Assembly (NCBI RefSeq): GCF_001634625.1
Contig: NZ_LRSE01000004.1
Coordinates: forward strand, 124,001 to 188,000
Direction of reading: 5' to 3'
DNA length: 64,000 bases
From: Croceicoccus bisphenolivorans
GTDB taxonomy: Bacteria; Pseudomonadota; Alphaproteobacteria; Sphingomonadales; Sphingomonadaceae
Below the pieces are notes generated by a model that saw only the letters and a program-made list of their open reading frames with translations, did not search any database and was not told where the DNA came from. Shown here piece by piece: positions 51,654 to 59,421 of the stretch; position 1 is the stretch's first letter; each line of letters begins with the position of its first letter. The translations under genes were made by a program, and so were the position numbers.

Positions 51654-52715
51654 ATGGCAACCGTATTCGCAGACGCACATGACGCCGAGACCCCCGTCAT
51701 CGAAGCCGCAGCAGGCTCGGTCGCGGGCAAGGTCGCGGTGCCGGAAGCGGAAGTCGCTACGGCCGATCCGAAGAAGCCGAACCCCGCCCTCTCCAAGGCG
51801 GCGGAGTTCGGCAAGGGGCTGGTGGCCCCGATCCTCGGCATCCTCGCCTTTCTTGCGCTGTGGGCCGTGCTCGCACCGCAAGTCGATACCTCGCTGGGGG
51901 CGCTTCCCGGCCCGGTAGAAGTGTTCGAACAGGGCATCGCCCTGACCGGGGAATGGTCGGCGGCCAAGGATGCCGAAGCACAGTTCTACGCCGATCAGGA
52001 TGCCCGCAACGCCGCGCAGATCGCGGCGGGCAATGCCGCCGGCGTCCGCAATTTCGAGTACGCGGGTCCGCCGACGTTCCTGGACCAGATCTTCACCTCG
52101 CTGAAGACGGTGGCGCTGGGCTTTGTCCTCGCAACGCTCGTCGCGGTGCCGATCGGCCTTGCCGCCGGCCTTTCCCCGAAATTCAACGCCGCGATCAACC
52201 CGCTGATCCAGATCATGAAGCCGGTCAGCCCGCTGGCATGGCTGCCGATCGTGACGATGGTGATTTCCGCCATGATCACCAGCGCGGACCCGATGCTGCC
52301 CAAGGCTTTCGTGATCTCGGCGCTTGTCGTCATGCTCTGCTCGCTCTGGCCGACGCTGATCAATACCGCCGTCGGCACCGCCAGCATCGACAAGGACCTG
52401 CTGGCCGTGGGCCGCGTGCTGAAGCTGGGCACCTTTGCCAAGCTGACCAAGCTCGTTCTGCCTGCCTCGCTGCCTTACATCTTCACCGGTATGCGCCTGT
52501 CGCTGGGCGTGGGCTGGATGGTGCTGATCGCGGCTGAAATGCTCGCCCAGAACCCCGGTCTCGGCAAGTTCGTGTGGGACGAGTTCCAGAACGGCTCTTC
52601 CCAGTCGCTCGCCCGCATCATGTTCGCCGTTGTCGTCATCGGCTTCATCGGCTTCGGTCTCGACCGCATCATGATGAGCCTGCAGGCGCTGGTTTCCAAG
52701 AACCGCACGATCTGA
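51654..52715 (+). CDS. nrtB: nitrate ABC transporter permease
   Basis: The inner-membrane channel of the nitrate importer. The 353-residue protein has a poorly conserved hydrophilic N-terminal 50 residues, a TM at about 58-78, a periplasmic segment (about 80-140), and the permease core with the MetI-like EAA loop region (VLKLGTFAKLTKLVLPASLPYIFTGMRLSLGVGWMVLIAAEML). A strong AGGAG precedes ATG 51654. It lies between nrtA (27 nt gap) and the fused ATPase gene (25 nt gap). Confidence 0.93.
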   Translation: MATVFADAHDAETPVIEAAAGSVAGKVAVPEAEVATADPKKPNPALSKAAEFGKGLVAPILGILAFLALWAVLAPQVDTSLGALPGPVEVFEQGIALTGEWSAAKDAEAQFYADQDARNAAQIAAGNAAGVRNFEYAGPPTFLDQIFTSLKTVALGFVLATLVAVPIGLAAGLSPKFNAAINPLIQIMKPVSPLAWLPIVTMVISAMITSADPMLPKAFVISALVVMLCSLWPTLINTAVGTASIDKDLLAVGRVLKLGTFAKLTKLVLPASLPYIFTGMRLSLGVGWMVLIAAEMLAQNPGLGKFVWDEFQNGSSQSLARIMFAVVVIGFIGFGLDRIMMSLQALVSKNRTI

Positions 52716-52740
52716 TCGCGACAGGAAAGGGAGTATCGCC

Positions 52741-54426
52741 ATGCAGCAACAGCCGATCCTTTCGCTTCAGGGCGTGAAGAAGAGCTATACCGGCAAGACC
52801 GGCGGCACGACCGATGTCCTCGGCGGTATCGAGCTGGACGTGGCCGAAGGCGAATTCATCGCCATCCTCGGCTTCTCCGGCGCGGGCAAGACGACGCTGA
52901 TCTCATCCATCGCGGGTCTGGTGAAGCCGGACGAGGGCAGCATCCTGCTGAAGGGCCAGCCGATCGACGGGCCGGACCGCGACCGCGGCCTGGTGTTCCA
53001 GTCCTACTCGCTGTTCCCGTGGCTGACGGTGAAGCAGAACGTCGAACTGGCCGTCGATGCCGTTCACAAGGACCGTTCGCGGGCAGAACGCGCCGCATTG
53101 GTGAAGCAGAAGGTCGAACTCGTCGGCCTCGGCCATGCGATGGATCGCAAGCCCGCCCAGCTTTCGGGCGGCATGCGCCAGCGCGTCTCTGTCGCCCGCG
53201 CTCTTGCCATGGAGCCGGAAATCCTGCTGCTGGACGAACCCCTGTCGGCCCTCGACGCGCTTACCCGCGCCAAGCTGCAGGACGAGATCGAGCGTATCCG
53301 CGAGGAAGAGAAGCGCACCATCATCCTTGTCACCAACGATGTGGACGAGGCGCTTCTGCTGGCCGACCGCGTCGCCGTGCTGACGCCTGCGCCTTCGGCC
53401 CGGATCGGCAAGATCTTTGAAGTCGATGTCGCCCGCCCCCGCGACCGTGAAGCGGTGAACGACGACGAACACTTCAAGGCCCTGCGCGGCCGGATCGTGA
53501 ACTACCTGTCGACGCTGAACGCGCAAAGCTCGACCGTGGGCGAAAGCGTAACGCAGCTTCCGGGCGTTACCCCGCTGGATCTCGCACCCCCACCAAAGGC
53601 CTATCAGGAAGCGGGCAAGACCAATGTCGAGAACCGCTATCTGGAATTCTTCAAGCTCGACAAGGTCTATCCCACGCCCAACGGCCCGCTGAAGGTTGTC
53701 GACGATTTCAACCTCATCATGAACAAGGGCGAGTTCGTCTCGCTCATCGGTCACTCGGGCTGCGGCAAATCCACCGTTCTGACGATGGCCGCGGGCCTCA
53801 ACGAAATCAGCGGCGGCGGCATCGTGCTCGACAACCGCGAAATCTCTGCAGCCGGACCTGACAAGGCCGTGGTGTTCCAGGCCCCCAGCCTGATGCCATG
53901 GCTTACCGCGCGGCAGAACGTGGCGCTCGGCGTGGAACGGGTGTACCCCCATGCATCCCGTGCCGAGCGCCGCGATATCGTCGACTACTATCTCGACCGG
54001 GTCGGCCTTGCCGATGCGAAGGAGAAGATGGCGGCGGAAATGTCGAACGGCATGCGCCAGCGTGTCGGCATCGCCCGCGCTTTCGCCCTTTCCCCGCGCC
54101 TGCTGCTGCTCGACGAACCGTTCGGGATGCTGGATTCGCTGACCCGCTGGGACCTGCAGGACGTGCTGGTCGAAGTGTGGAACCGCACCAAGGTGACGGC
54201 GATCATGGTCACGCACGATGTGGACGAGGCGATCCTGCTGGCCGACCGCGTGGTGATGATGACCAACGGGCCGAACGCCACGATCGGCAAGATTCTGGAG
54301 GTGGACCTGCCGCGCCCGCGCGACCGCAAGGCGCTGCTGGAGCATCCGCAGTTCTACCACTACCGGCAGGAGGTGCTGCACTTCCTCGCCGAATACGATC
54401 ACGGTCCGGTAGCCAAGGCCGCATAG
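52741..54426 (+). CDS. nrtC: nitrate ABC transporter ATPase, fused NrtC/NrtD-like double nucleotide-binding protein
   Basis: Energises nitrate import. The 561-residue protein has two complete ABC ATPase domains. Domain 1 (about 5-255) has Walker A GFSGAGKTT, signature LSGGMRQRVS and Walker B ILLLDEPLSALD. Domain 2 (about 298-560) has Walker A GHSGCGKST, a diverged signature MSNGMRQRVG (Asn where Gly is usual) and Walker B LLLLDEPFGMLD. Both have Q-loops and VTNDVDEA/VTHDVDEA switch motifs. Domain 2 keeps all catalytic residues apart from the altered signature. Domain fusion fixes stoichiometry of an otherwise heterodimeric NrtCD. Confidence 0.92.
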   Translation: MQQQPILSLQGVKKSYTGKTGGTTDVLGGIELDVAEGEFIAILGFSGAGKTTLISSIAGLVKPDEGSILLKGQPIDGPDRDRGLVFQSYSLFPWLTVKQNVELAVDAVHKDRSRAERAALVKQKVELVGLGHAMDRKPAQLSGGMRQRVSVARALAMEPEILLLDEPLSALDALTRAKLQDEIERIREEEKRTIILVTNDVDEALLLADRVAVLTPAPSARIGKIFEVDVARPRDREAVNDDEHFKALRGRIVNYLSTLNAQSSTVGESVTQLPGVTPLDLAPPPKAYQEAGKTNVENRYLEFFKLDKVYPTPNGPLKVVDDFNLIMNKGEFVSLIGHSGCGKSTVLTMAAGLNEISGGGIVLDNREISAAGPDKAVVFQAPSLMPWLTARQNVALGVERVYPHASRAERRDIVDYYLDRVGLADAKEKMAAEMSNGMRQRVGIARAFALSPRLLLLDEPFGMLDSLTRWDLQDVLVEVWNRTKVTAIMVTHDVDEAILLADRVVMMTNGPNATIGKILEVDLPRPRDRKALLEHPQFYHYRQEVLHFLAEYDHGPVAKAA

Positions 54427-54758
54427 GCTGACGGCTGCCTGAACCAACGGGCTGCGCAAGCGGCCTGCCTTACAGGGTCAGCCGCAAAGGCGGCCCTTTC
54501 CAGAGGATGCCGTCCGGGGCTTCACGCTCCGGTTTCGGGCCGCGTCGTTTCCCGCGCGGTCCGACTTACCATGCTGCGCCCCGTCACGCGGGGCAGGGAC
54601 GGGCAACGGCGCCCGTTTCCCACGCGGCCCTGACACAAGCGGGCGATGCTGCCCGCCTTTCACCGACATCCGCGCGGGCAACGATGCTGCGCAACCAGTT
54701 CAGGGACCTGCCGGGTCAAGAGGGATCAAAACGCCCGGCAACATGGAGGTAACGTGCA
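54427..54758 (+). promoter_or_regulatory. 332-bp gap before the porin gene, hairpin-rich, possible third ANTAR-type leader
   Basis: No credible gene. Consecutive hairpins: GCCCCG (54578-54583) with CGGGGC (54589-54594); ACGGGC (54599-54604), hexaloop AACGGC (A1, G4), GCCCGT (54611-54616); GCGGGC (54639-54644), hexaloop GATGCT, GCCCGC (54651-54656) followed by CTTTC. GGCAACGATGC at 54677-54687 repeats 11 nt of the nrtA leader box. No strong T-run is seen, so attenuation here is uncertain. GGAGG (54745-54749) serves the porin start. Confidence 0.5.
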
Positions 54759-55997
54759 ATGAGGAAACAGGTACTTCTGCTTGGTGTTGTTTCGGGTGCG
54801 GCTCTTGCTTGCAGCGGAACTGCACAGGCCAAGGCGGGCGATCCGGTCGAAGTGGCCGATGGCGTCACCATCGATCCGATCATCTCCGGCGTGCTGCGTT
54901 ACGAAGGGGTGGATCAGGACAACGCAGGCCTAAACGCCGATGCACTGACTCTCGGCATGGAGGCCGGATTCGAGGTCAAGGCGAGCGGTTTCTCGTTCCT
55001 TGCCGAAGCCGAAGGCACGCTGGCCATCATCGACGACTACAACGACACCATTTCTGGCAATAACGGCTACATCGGCAACGAACCCTATTCGATCGTCGCC
55101 GATCCGGAAAACGTTGAGCTGAACCGGCTGCAGGTCGGCTATGCGGGCAAGTTCGGTTCGCTCACCGTCGGACGCCAGACCATTGCGCTGGGTAACCATC
55201 GCTTCGTGGGCCATGTCGGCTGGCGCCAGAACATCCAGACTTTCGACGCGGTTCGCGGCGTCGTGAAGTTTGGTCCGGCCTATGTCGACGCGACCTATTC
55301 GAACTCGCAGCGTACGATCTTCGGCATGGATGCCGGTGCGAAAACCGCATTCGATGGCGACCATGTCTTCGTGAACGCGGGCGCGAAGGTGGCCGGGATC
55401 GACCTGACCGCCTTTGCCTATCTGCTCGATTACGATCTGGGCGAAGCGGCCCCGTCCAGCCAGACTTATGGCGCGATCGCCAGCGGCAAGCTGCCGATCA
55501 AGGGGCCGGTCTCGGTCAGCTTCGTCGCCAGCTATGCCAAGCAGGGCGACTACAAGGGGCACACCGCCCCCTATTCGGCCGATTACATCAACGGCGAACT
55601 GGGCGTCGGGTTCAAGGGGCTGAAGCTCACGGGCGGCTACGAACTGCTCGGCAGCGCCAACGGCATCGGTTTTTCCACGCCGATGGCAACGCTGCACAAG
55701 TTCAACGGTTTTGCCGATGTCTTCCTCAACACGCCGGGTGCCGGCCTGCAGGATTACTACGGCACGCTTGCTTACGCCTTCACCGGCGTAAAGGCCCTGC
55801 CGGGGCTCAATGCCAGCCTCACCTATCACAAGTTCGAAAGTGATGTCGGCGGCGCGGATTATGGCGAGGAATGGGATGCCACGCTGGGCTTCAAGCTCGG
55901 CGGTTATCCCTTCCTCGTGAAGTACGCCAACTACAACGCCGACACCGTCGGCACCGATACCGAGAAGCTCTGGATCCAGGTGAGCTTCGCCTACTGA
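54759..55997 (+). CDS. outer-membrane porin, alginate-export/OprB-like family
   Basis: A 412-residue outer-membrane beta-barrel with a signal peptide (1-24, SGTAQA|K). Alternating beta-strands dominate, with VGYAGKFGSLTVGRQTIALGNHRFVG near the barrel start, and the chain ends in the aromatic QVSFAY. Position between the nitrate ABC transporter and the nitrite channel suggests passage of nitrate, nitrite or cyanate across the outer membrane; this is inference from context. The family includes alginate exporters, so generic annotations may mislead. Confidence 0.85.
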   Translation: MRKQVLLLGVVSGAALACSGTAQAKAGDPVEVADGVTIDPIISGVLRYEGVDQDNAGLNADALTLGMEAGFEVKASGFSFLAEAEGTLAIIDDYNDTISGNNGYIGNEPYSIVADPENVELNRLQVGYAGKFGSLTVGRQTIALGNHRFVGHVGWRQNIQTFDAVRGVVKFGPAYVDATYSNSQRTIFGMDAGAKTAFDGDHVFVNAGAKVAGIDLTAFAYLLDYDLGEAAPSSQTYGAIASGKLPIKGPVSVSFVASYAKQGDYKGHTAPYSADYINGELGVGFKGLKLTGGYELLGSANGIGFSTPMATLHKFNGFADVFLNTPGAGLQDYYGTLAYAFTGVKALPGLNASLTYHKFESDVGGADYGEEWDATLGFKLGGYPFLVKYANYNADTVGTDTEKLWIQVSFAY

Positions 55998-56023
55998 AAA
56001 CTGAAAGCAAAGGAGTACTGACG

Positions 56024-56854
56024 ATGTCCTACCTTGCCCCTTCGGAATTCGTGCCGAAGCTGATCGATTCCGGTGAAACCAAGATCATGATGTCCACCAA
56101 GGACACTCTGGTCCGCGCCTATATGGCCGGTGCCACGCTGGCCCTTGCCGCCGCGTTCGCGGTTACCATCAACGTCCAGACCGGCCAGCCGCTGGCAGGG
56201 GCCGTCCTTTTCCCGGTCGGCTTCTGCATGCTGTACCTGCTGGGTTACGACCTGCTGACCGGCGTGATGGTTCTCTGTCCGCTTGCCGTCTGGGCCAAGC
56301 GCCCCGGCTGCACATGGGGCGGTGTGTTCCGCAACTGGGGTCTGGTGTTTACCGGCAACTTTGCAGGCGCGCTGACCACCGCGGTCATGATGGCGATCTA
56401 CTGGACTTATGGCTTTGCCGCGGAAACCAATGAGGTCGGCATGAAGTTCGCGACGATGGGCGAGCAGCGGACCGTCGGCTACGCCGCTTATGGTGCGGCC
56501 GGCTGGTTGACGATCTTCGTTCGCGCCATGATGTGCAACTGGATGGTTGCCAGCGGCGTCGTCGGTGCCACGATTTCGACCTCGGTTTCGGGCAAGATCC
56601 TCGCCATGTGGATGCCGATCATGCTGTTCTTCTACATGGTCTTCGAACACTCGATCGTGAACATGTTCCTGTTCCCTTCGGGCTTGATGATGGGCGGCAA
56701 CTTCTCGATCCTCGACTACTTCATCTGGAACGAGATCCCTGTCGTCCTCGGCAACCTTGTCGGCGGCCTGACTTTCGTCGGCCTGATGCTCTACTCGACG
56801 CACTATCGCACGTCGAAGAGCCGCACTCCGGCCGACCTGAAGATCGCGGCCTGA
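56024..56854 (+). CDS. nirC: formate/nitrite-family channel, probable nitrite transporter
   Basis: An inner-membrane pentameric channel of 276 residues with six helices in the FNT pattern: AGATLALAAAFAVTINV (helix 1), GAVLFPVGFCMLYLLGYDLLTGVMVL, NWGLVFTGNFAGALTTAVMMAIYW, and later FYMVFEHSIVNMFLFPSGLMMGGNF, which contains the pore His and Asn. The nitrate locus favours nitrite as substrate. ATG 56024 follows AAAGGAGTACTG. Confidence 0.92.
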   Translation: MSYLAPSEFVPKLIDSGETKIMMSTKDTLVRAYMAGATLALAAAFAVTINVQTGQPLAGAVLFPVGFCMLYLLGYDLLTGVMVLCPLAVWAKRPGCTWGGVFRNWGLVFTGNFAGALTTAVMMAIYWTYGFAAETNEVGMKFATMGEQRTVGYAAYGAAGWLTIFVRAMMCNWMVASGVVGATISTSVSGKILAMWMPIMLFFYMVFEHSIVNMFLFPSGLMMGGNFSILDYFIWNEIPVVLGNLVGGLTFVGLMLYSTHYRTSKSRTPADLKIAA

Positions 56855-56939
56855 TGGGGGCAGCGTGAAGCTTGGCGGGGAAGTCCGGATGTTCCGAACC
56901 GGCCTTCCCCGCCATTCGTTTCACGATGCACACCGCGTC

Positions 56940-58730
56940 ATGACCGGCAGGCTTTCCATATCAGTCGGGCAATATTCGACCGCCGGTGTGAAACCGGAAA
57001 ACCAGGATTTTCACGGCATGCTCCTGCCGGTGGGCGACGATCTCGTCACCAAGGGCATTGCCGTCGCCATCGCCGATGGCATTTCCACCAGCAAGCTGGG
57101 CGCGACCGCGGCGCAGACGGCGGTGAAAAGCTTCCTGTCCGATTATTACTGCACGTCGGGCGCATGGTCGGTGCAGAATTCGGGCCAACGGGTGATCGCG
57201 GCCACGAACAGCTGGATGTACGCGCAGAACCGCCAGGCCGGTCCGCTGACCGATGAAACGCGCGAAGCGGGCATGATCTGCACGCTGACGACGCTGGTGC
57301 TGAAATCGCGCAGCGCCCACATCTTCCACGTCGGCGACGGGCAGGTGGCCCGCATCGTCGGGAGCGGCCTGGAAGTGTTGACCGAACCGCATCGCGTTTC
57401 GGCGGGCGGGGGGCAGACTTACCTTGCCCGCGCGATGGGCGTGAACCGCCATGTCGAGATCGACTACCGGCAGGTTCCGGTCCAGCCGGGCGACCTGTTC
57501 CTGCTGACGACCGACGGGGTGAGCGAGGCGCTGACCGCGTCGCAGATCGCACGGATCGTCGGCGAATCCCGCTCTCTGGACGACGCGGCGATGGTGCTTT
57601 GCGAAGCCGCGCGCGAAGCCGGTAGCACCGACAACCTGACCGCGCAGATCGTGCGGATAGAGGAGCTTCCCTCCGGCGATGTCGCCGATCTGGTTGGCGG
57701 GCAGGGTGCGCTGCCGCCCGCGCCGCATCTGGAGGCGGGGCAGACTTTCGAAGGCTATCGCATCCTGCGGCGGCTGTATGGCGGGGCACGCAGCCATGTC
57801 TATCTCGCCCGCGATACCGTTGGCGGCCGGAAAGTCGTGATCAAGGTTCCGTCCACCGAACATGGCGAAGACGCGGGCCAGATGGCGGCGCTGCTGCTGG
57901 AAGAGTGGGTCATGCGCCGCGTTTCGCACCAGAACCTGCTTTCGGCCCCGCCGGAAACCAATCGCCCGCGCGGTTTCGTCTATTCCGTCGCCGCTTATGT
58001 GGCGGGGCAGACGCTGGACGAGTGGATGCACGACAATCCGGAGCCGGACCTTGCCACCGTGCGGGACATCGTGCGCCAGATCGCCAGCGGCCTGCTTGCG
58101 CTGCACCGCAAGGAGATGGTCCACCGTGATTTGAGGCCCCAGAACGTGATGATCGACGCCGACGGCACGGTGACGATCATCGATTTCGGTTCGGTGGAAG
58201 TTGCGGGGCTGGAGGAGATCGCACCCGGCACGGCGGGAGAGGCGGCCTTTGCCGGTACGGTGCAGTTCTCCGCCCCCGAAGTCTATCGCGGTGCGGGGGC
58301 GAGCGCGAAGAGCGACATCTATTCCCTGGGCGTCATCGCATACCGGCTGGTGACGGGCGAGCTTCCCTATGGCCCGCGCGTGGCCAATGCCACGACGGTC
58401 ACTGCGCAGGGCAAGCTGAAATACCGTTCCATCGCCGACAAGGTGCCCGACTTTCCGGCGTGGATGGACGCCGCCATCGCGCGGGCCTGCGCCATCGATC
58501 CGGCGAAGCGTTATGACGAGTTGAGCGAGTTCACTTACGATCTTGCCCATCCCAACAATTCGCTCGTCGCCGATAGCCGCCCGCTGATGGAGCGTGGATC
58601 GGCGCGCGACTGGCGGCTGATCGCGCTCGTGCTGGCAGTGGCGCTGGCGCTTTCGATCCTAACGCGGCCGGATGTCGGCCTGTTTCTCGCCCACCCGATC
58701 GAACATTCAGCACAGGAGAATGCCCGATGA
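56940..58730 (+). CDS. PP2C phosphatase / Ser-Thr protein kinase fusion in the nitrogen locus
   Basis: A 596-residue bifunctional signalling protein. The PP2C domain (about 5-240) has metal Asps in KPENQDF (Asp23), IADGIS (Asp46), TTDGVSEAL (Asp191) and STDNLTAQI (Asp231). The kinase domain (about 268-545) has GGARSHVYLAR, VVIK (Lys302), catalytic loop HRDLRPQN (395-402, Arg399 where Ser/Thr kinases have Lys), DFG (415-417) and FSAPE. A single TM at about 560-576 anchors the C-terminus in the membrane. ATG 56940 is chosen over in-frame codons from 56865. Located between nirC and cynS; its substrate is unknown. Confidence 0.88.
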   Translation: MTGRLSISVGQYSTAGVKPENQDFHGMLLPVGDDLVTKGIAVAIADGISTSKLGATAAQTAVKSFLSDYYCTSGAWSVQNSGQRVIAATNSWMYAQNRQAGPLTDETREAGMICTLTTLVLKSRSAHIFHVGDGQVARIVGSGLEVLTEPHRVSAGGGQTYLARAMGVNRHVEIDYRQVPVQPGDLFLLTTDGVSEALTASQIARIVGESRSLDDAAMVLCEAAREAGSTDNLTAQIVRIEELPSGDVADLVGGQGALPPAPHLEAGQTFEGYRILRRLYGGARSHVYLARDTVGGRKVVIKVPSTEHGEDAGQMAALLLEEWVMRRVSHQNLLSAPPETNRPRGFVYSVAAYVAGQTLDEWMHDNPEPDLATVRDIVRQIASGLLALHRKEMVHRDLRPQNVMIDADGTVTIIDFGSVEVAGLEEIAPGTAGEAAFAGTVQFSAPEVYRGAGASAKSDIYSLGVIAYRLVTGELPYGPRVANATTVTAQGKLKYRSIADKVPDFPAWMDAAIARACAIDPAKRYDELSEFTYDLAHPNNSLVADSRPLMERGSARDWRLIALVLAVALALSILTRPDVGLFLAHPIEHSAQENAR

Positions 58731-59170
58731 TGACCAAAGCCGACGTAACCACGATGATCCGCGCCGCGATGCGCGAAAAGAACGTGAGATGGGCCGAGAT
58801 CGCGGAAGTGGCGGGCTTGTCCGAAGTGTTCTGCACGTCCGCCTGCCTTGGCATGAATTCCCTGCTGCCCGATGCGGCGGGCAAGGTCGTCGATTTTCTG
58901 GGCCTTCCTGCCGAAGCCGCGATCGTTCTGGCCGAGTATCCGACCAAGCTTTTCGCCCAGCAGGTGCCGACCGATCCGTGCATCTACCGCTGGTACGAAA
59001 TTACCGGCGTCTTCGGAGAGGCGTTCAAGGAACTGGTGCAGGAAAAGTTCGGCGACGGCATCATGAGCGCGATCGATTTCGATATGGAGATCAACAAGAT
59101 AGTCCATGAAAAGGGCGACCGCGTGCAAGTCGTGATGACCGGCAAGTTCCTGCCCTACAAGAGCTGGTGA
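58727..59170 (+). CDS. cynS: cyanate hydratase (cyanase)
   Basis: Converts cyanate and bicarbonate to ammonia and CO2, feeding nitrogen assimilation. The 147-residue protein has an N-terminal POU-like helical domain and the catalytic triad Arg88 (CIYRWYEI), Glu91 and Ser114 (GIMSAIDF), with spacing of 3 and 23 residues equal to the E. coli Arg96/Glu99/Ser122. ATG 58727 overlaps the kinase stop (ATGA). Last gene before the nirB leader. Confidence 0.96.
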   Translation: MMTKADVTTMIRAAMREKNVRWAEIAEVAGLSEVFCTSACLGMNSLLPDAAGKVVDFLGLPAEAAIVLAEYPTKLFAQQVPTDPCIYRWYEITGVFGEAFKELVQEKFGDGIMSAIDFDMEINKIVHEKGDRVQVVMTGKFLPYKSW

Positions 59171-59215
59171 CATGCACGGCGCGGCGGCGGATTGATCCGT
59201 CAATCCTTGCTGCAA

Positions 59216-59257
59216 TGCAAAAACGTCTTGCCGCGCCGCACACGAATCGCCTATAGT
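59216..59257 (+). promoter_or_regulatory. promoter region of the nirB-nirD-nasA operon
   Basis: TTGCCG (59228-59233) and TATAGT (59252-59257) are separated by 18 bp. The blocks TGCAAAAAC (59216-59224) and ACGAATCGC (59242-59250) match the nrtA leader at identical 26-bp spacing. Transcription would begin near 59264, right before hairpin P1. Confidence 0.6.
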
Positions 59258-59265
59258 CAGGCCAA

Positions 59266-59396
59266 GGCACGGATTGCCCCGCCCATCGTGGGGCGTAACC
59301 AAGCAATTCGCTGCAACCCTTTTCAACATTGCGTGGCAACGAAGCCGCCCGAACCTTCGAGGGATCGACCCCTTGATGGAACGAGGCGGCTTCTTT
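59266..59396 (+). ncRNA. ANTAR-type (NasT target) leader RNA with attenuating terminator, before nirB
   Basis: P1: GGCA (59266-59269), loop CGGAT, TGCC (59275-59278). P2: CGCCC (59280-59284), hexaloop ATCGTG with A1 and G4, GGGCG (59291-59295). Box CATTGCGTGGCAACGA (59327-59342) is identical to the nrtA leader. Terminator: GAAGCCGCC (59341-59349) pairs perfectly with GGCGGCTTC (59385-59393), followed by TTTG; an inner stem TCGAGGG/CCCTTGA extends it. It ends 26 nt before the nirB ATG. Both leaders therefore look like substrates of the NasT encoded at 48189. Confidence 0.82.
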
Positions 59397-59421
59397 GCGT
59401 GCGCGTCACACGAGGACGCAA

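Noticed and set aside
54507-54752. Small open frames in the gap before the porin gene
   Set aside because: Arg/Pro-rich composition, no ribosome-binding site and overlap with strong hairpins; better explained as a leader region.
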